A stretch of DNA of 44,451 nucleotides, from the NCBI GenBank assembly GCA_001662425.1, contig BDDC01000778.1, positions 1 to 44,451 of the forward strand, read 5' to 3'. Positions 44,326 to 44,451 of the stretch are shown here, one piece after another. This stretch comes from Chlamydomonas sphaeroides. Taxonomy: Eukaryota > Chlorophyta > Chlorophyceae > Chlamydomonadales > Chlamydomonadaceae. The position numbers were made by a program, and so were the translations under genes. The notes below the pieces were generated by a model. The model was not told the origin of the DNA, did no database searches, and worked only from the letters and a program-made list of their open reading frames with translations. Position 1 is the stretch's first letter, and each line of letters starts with the position of its first letter.

Positions 44326-44451
44326 AGATGTTTAAGATTGATTCCGAGAACCTTCAATTAGTATTTCCCCAATAAAAATTCAACATTTCTTTTCGTCTCC
44401 ACCCACTACGTAACAAGACCGTGACCTCAACGCCGCTCTGAACATGCTGCT

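Larger units (their letters stand above)
43832..44451. other. Upstream region of the kinase gene and window edge
   Basis: Holds the kinase gene's upstream sequence, fragment B at 43960-44150, and a degenerate tandem repeat (44168-44325). The end is AT-richer. No complete gene seen. Confidence 0.5.

Noticed and set aside
1..44451. CRISPR arrays, bacterial operons, tRNA or rRNA genes
   Set aside because: None seen. Introns and protein families show eukaryotic nuclear DNA; repeats found are microsatellites, coding repeats or duplications.

Overview
The window looks like nuclear DNA of a green alga in the Chlamydomonadales (volvocine-like). It is GC-rich. Genes are split by short GT-AG introns. 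Disordered tails rich in Ala, Gly, Pro and Ser are common, candidate TGTAA poly(A) signals lie downstream of most stop codons, and the protein families fit that group. Species is not resolvable by eye. Two assembly gaps interrupt the sequence (20579-20938 and 33325-33798). Exon models were built by hand, by matching splice sites, reading phase and paralogous or family sequence.

Layout. (1) 174-3655, plus: the 3' part of a multi-span membrane protein resembling the algal TmcB ('tiny macrocysts') family. (2) 7256-5265, minus: a complete six-exon BTB/POZ protein (434 aa) with a cysteine-rich C-terminus. (3) 11047-8606, minus: a complete nine-exon protein (250 aa) of the TSJT1/aluminium-induced family, a class-II glutamine-amidotransferase fold without the N-terminal nucleophile. 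(4) 17844-12171, minus: a very long coiled-coil protein with one membrane segment, unrecognised. (5) 18774-23433, 24836-30260 and about 32774/33799-38536, all plus: three tandem paralogues encoding type I membrane proteins. Each has a signal peptide or a candidate one, an ectodomain with up to eight conserved cysteines and an FNCS sequon, one transmembrane helix, and a long disordered cytoplasmic tail with shared short motifs. I do not recognise this family. (6) 43831-41312, minus: a complete five-exon inositol 1,3,4-trisphosphate 5/6-kinase (571 aa) enlarged by low-complexity insertions.

The three tandem genes are the most interesting part. They are clearly homologous, yet their intron positions differ extensively, and their tails diverge except for a few short motifs. 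This suggests cell-surface receptors or adhesion proteins diversifying by tandem duplication. No function is shown by sequence alone.

Other structure. A direct repeat of about 440 bp carries a broken copy of the 5' end of the amidotransferase-like gene to a site just upstream of the BTB gene. An inverted repeat flanks an AT-richer island beside the second gap. A dispersed fragment occurs at about 31.8 kb and 44.0 kb. No tRNA, rRNA, CRISPR array or complete transposon was seen.
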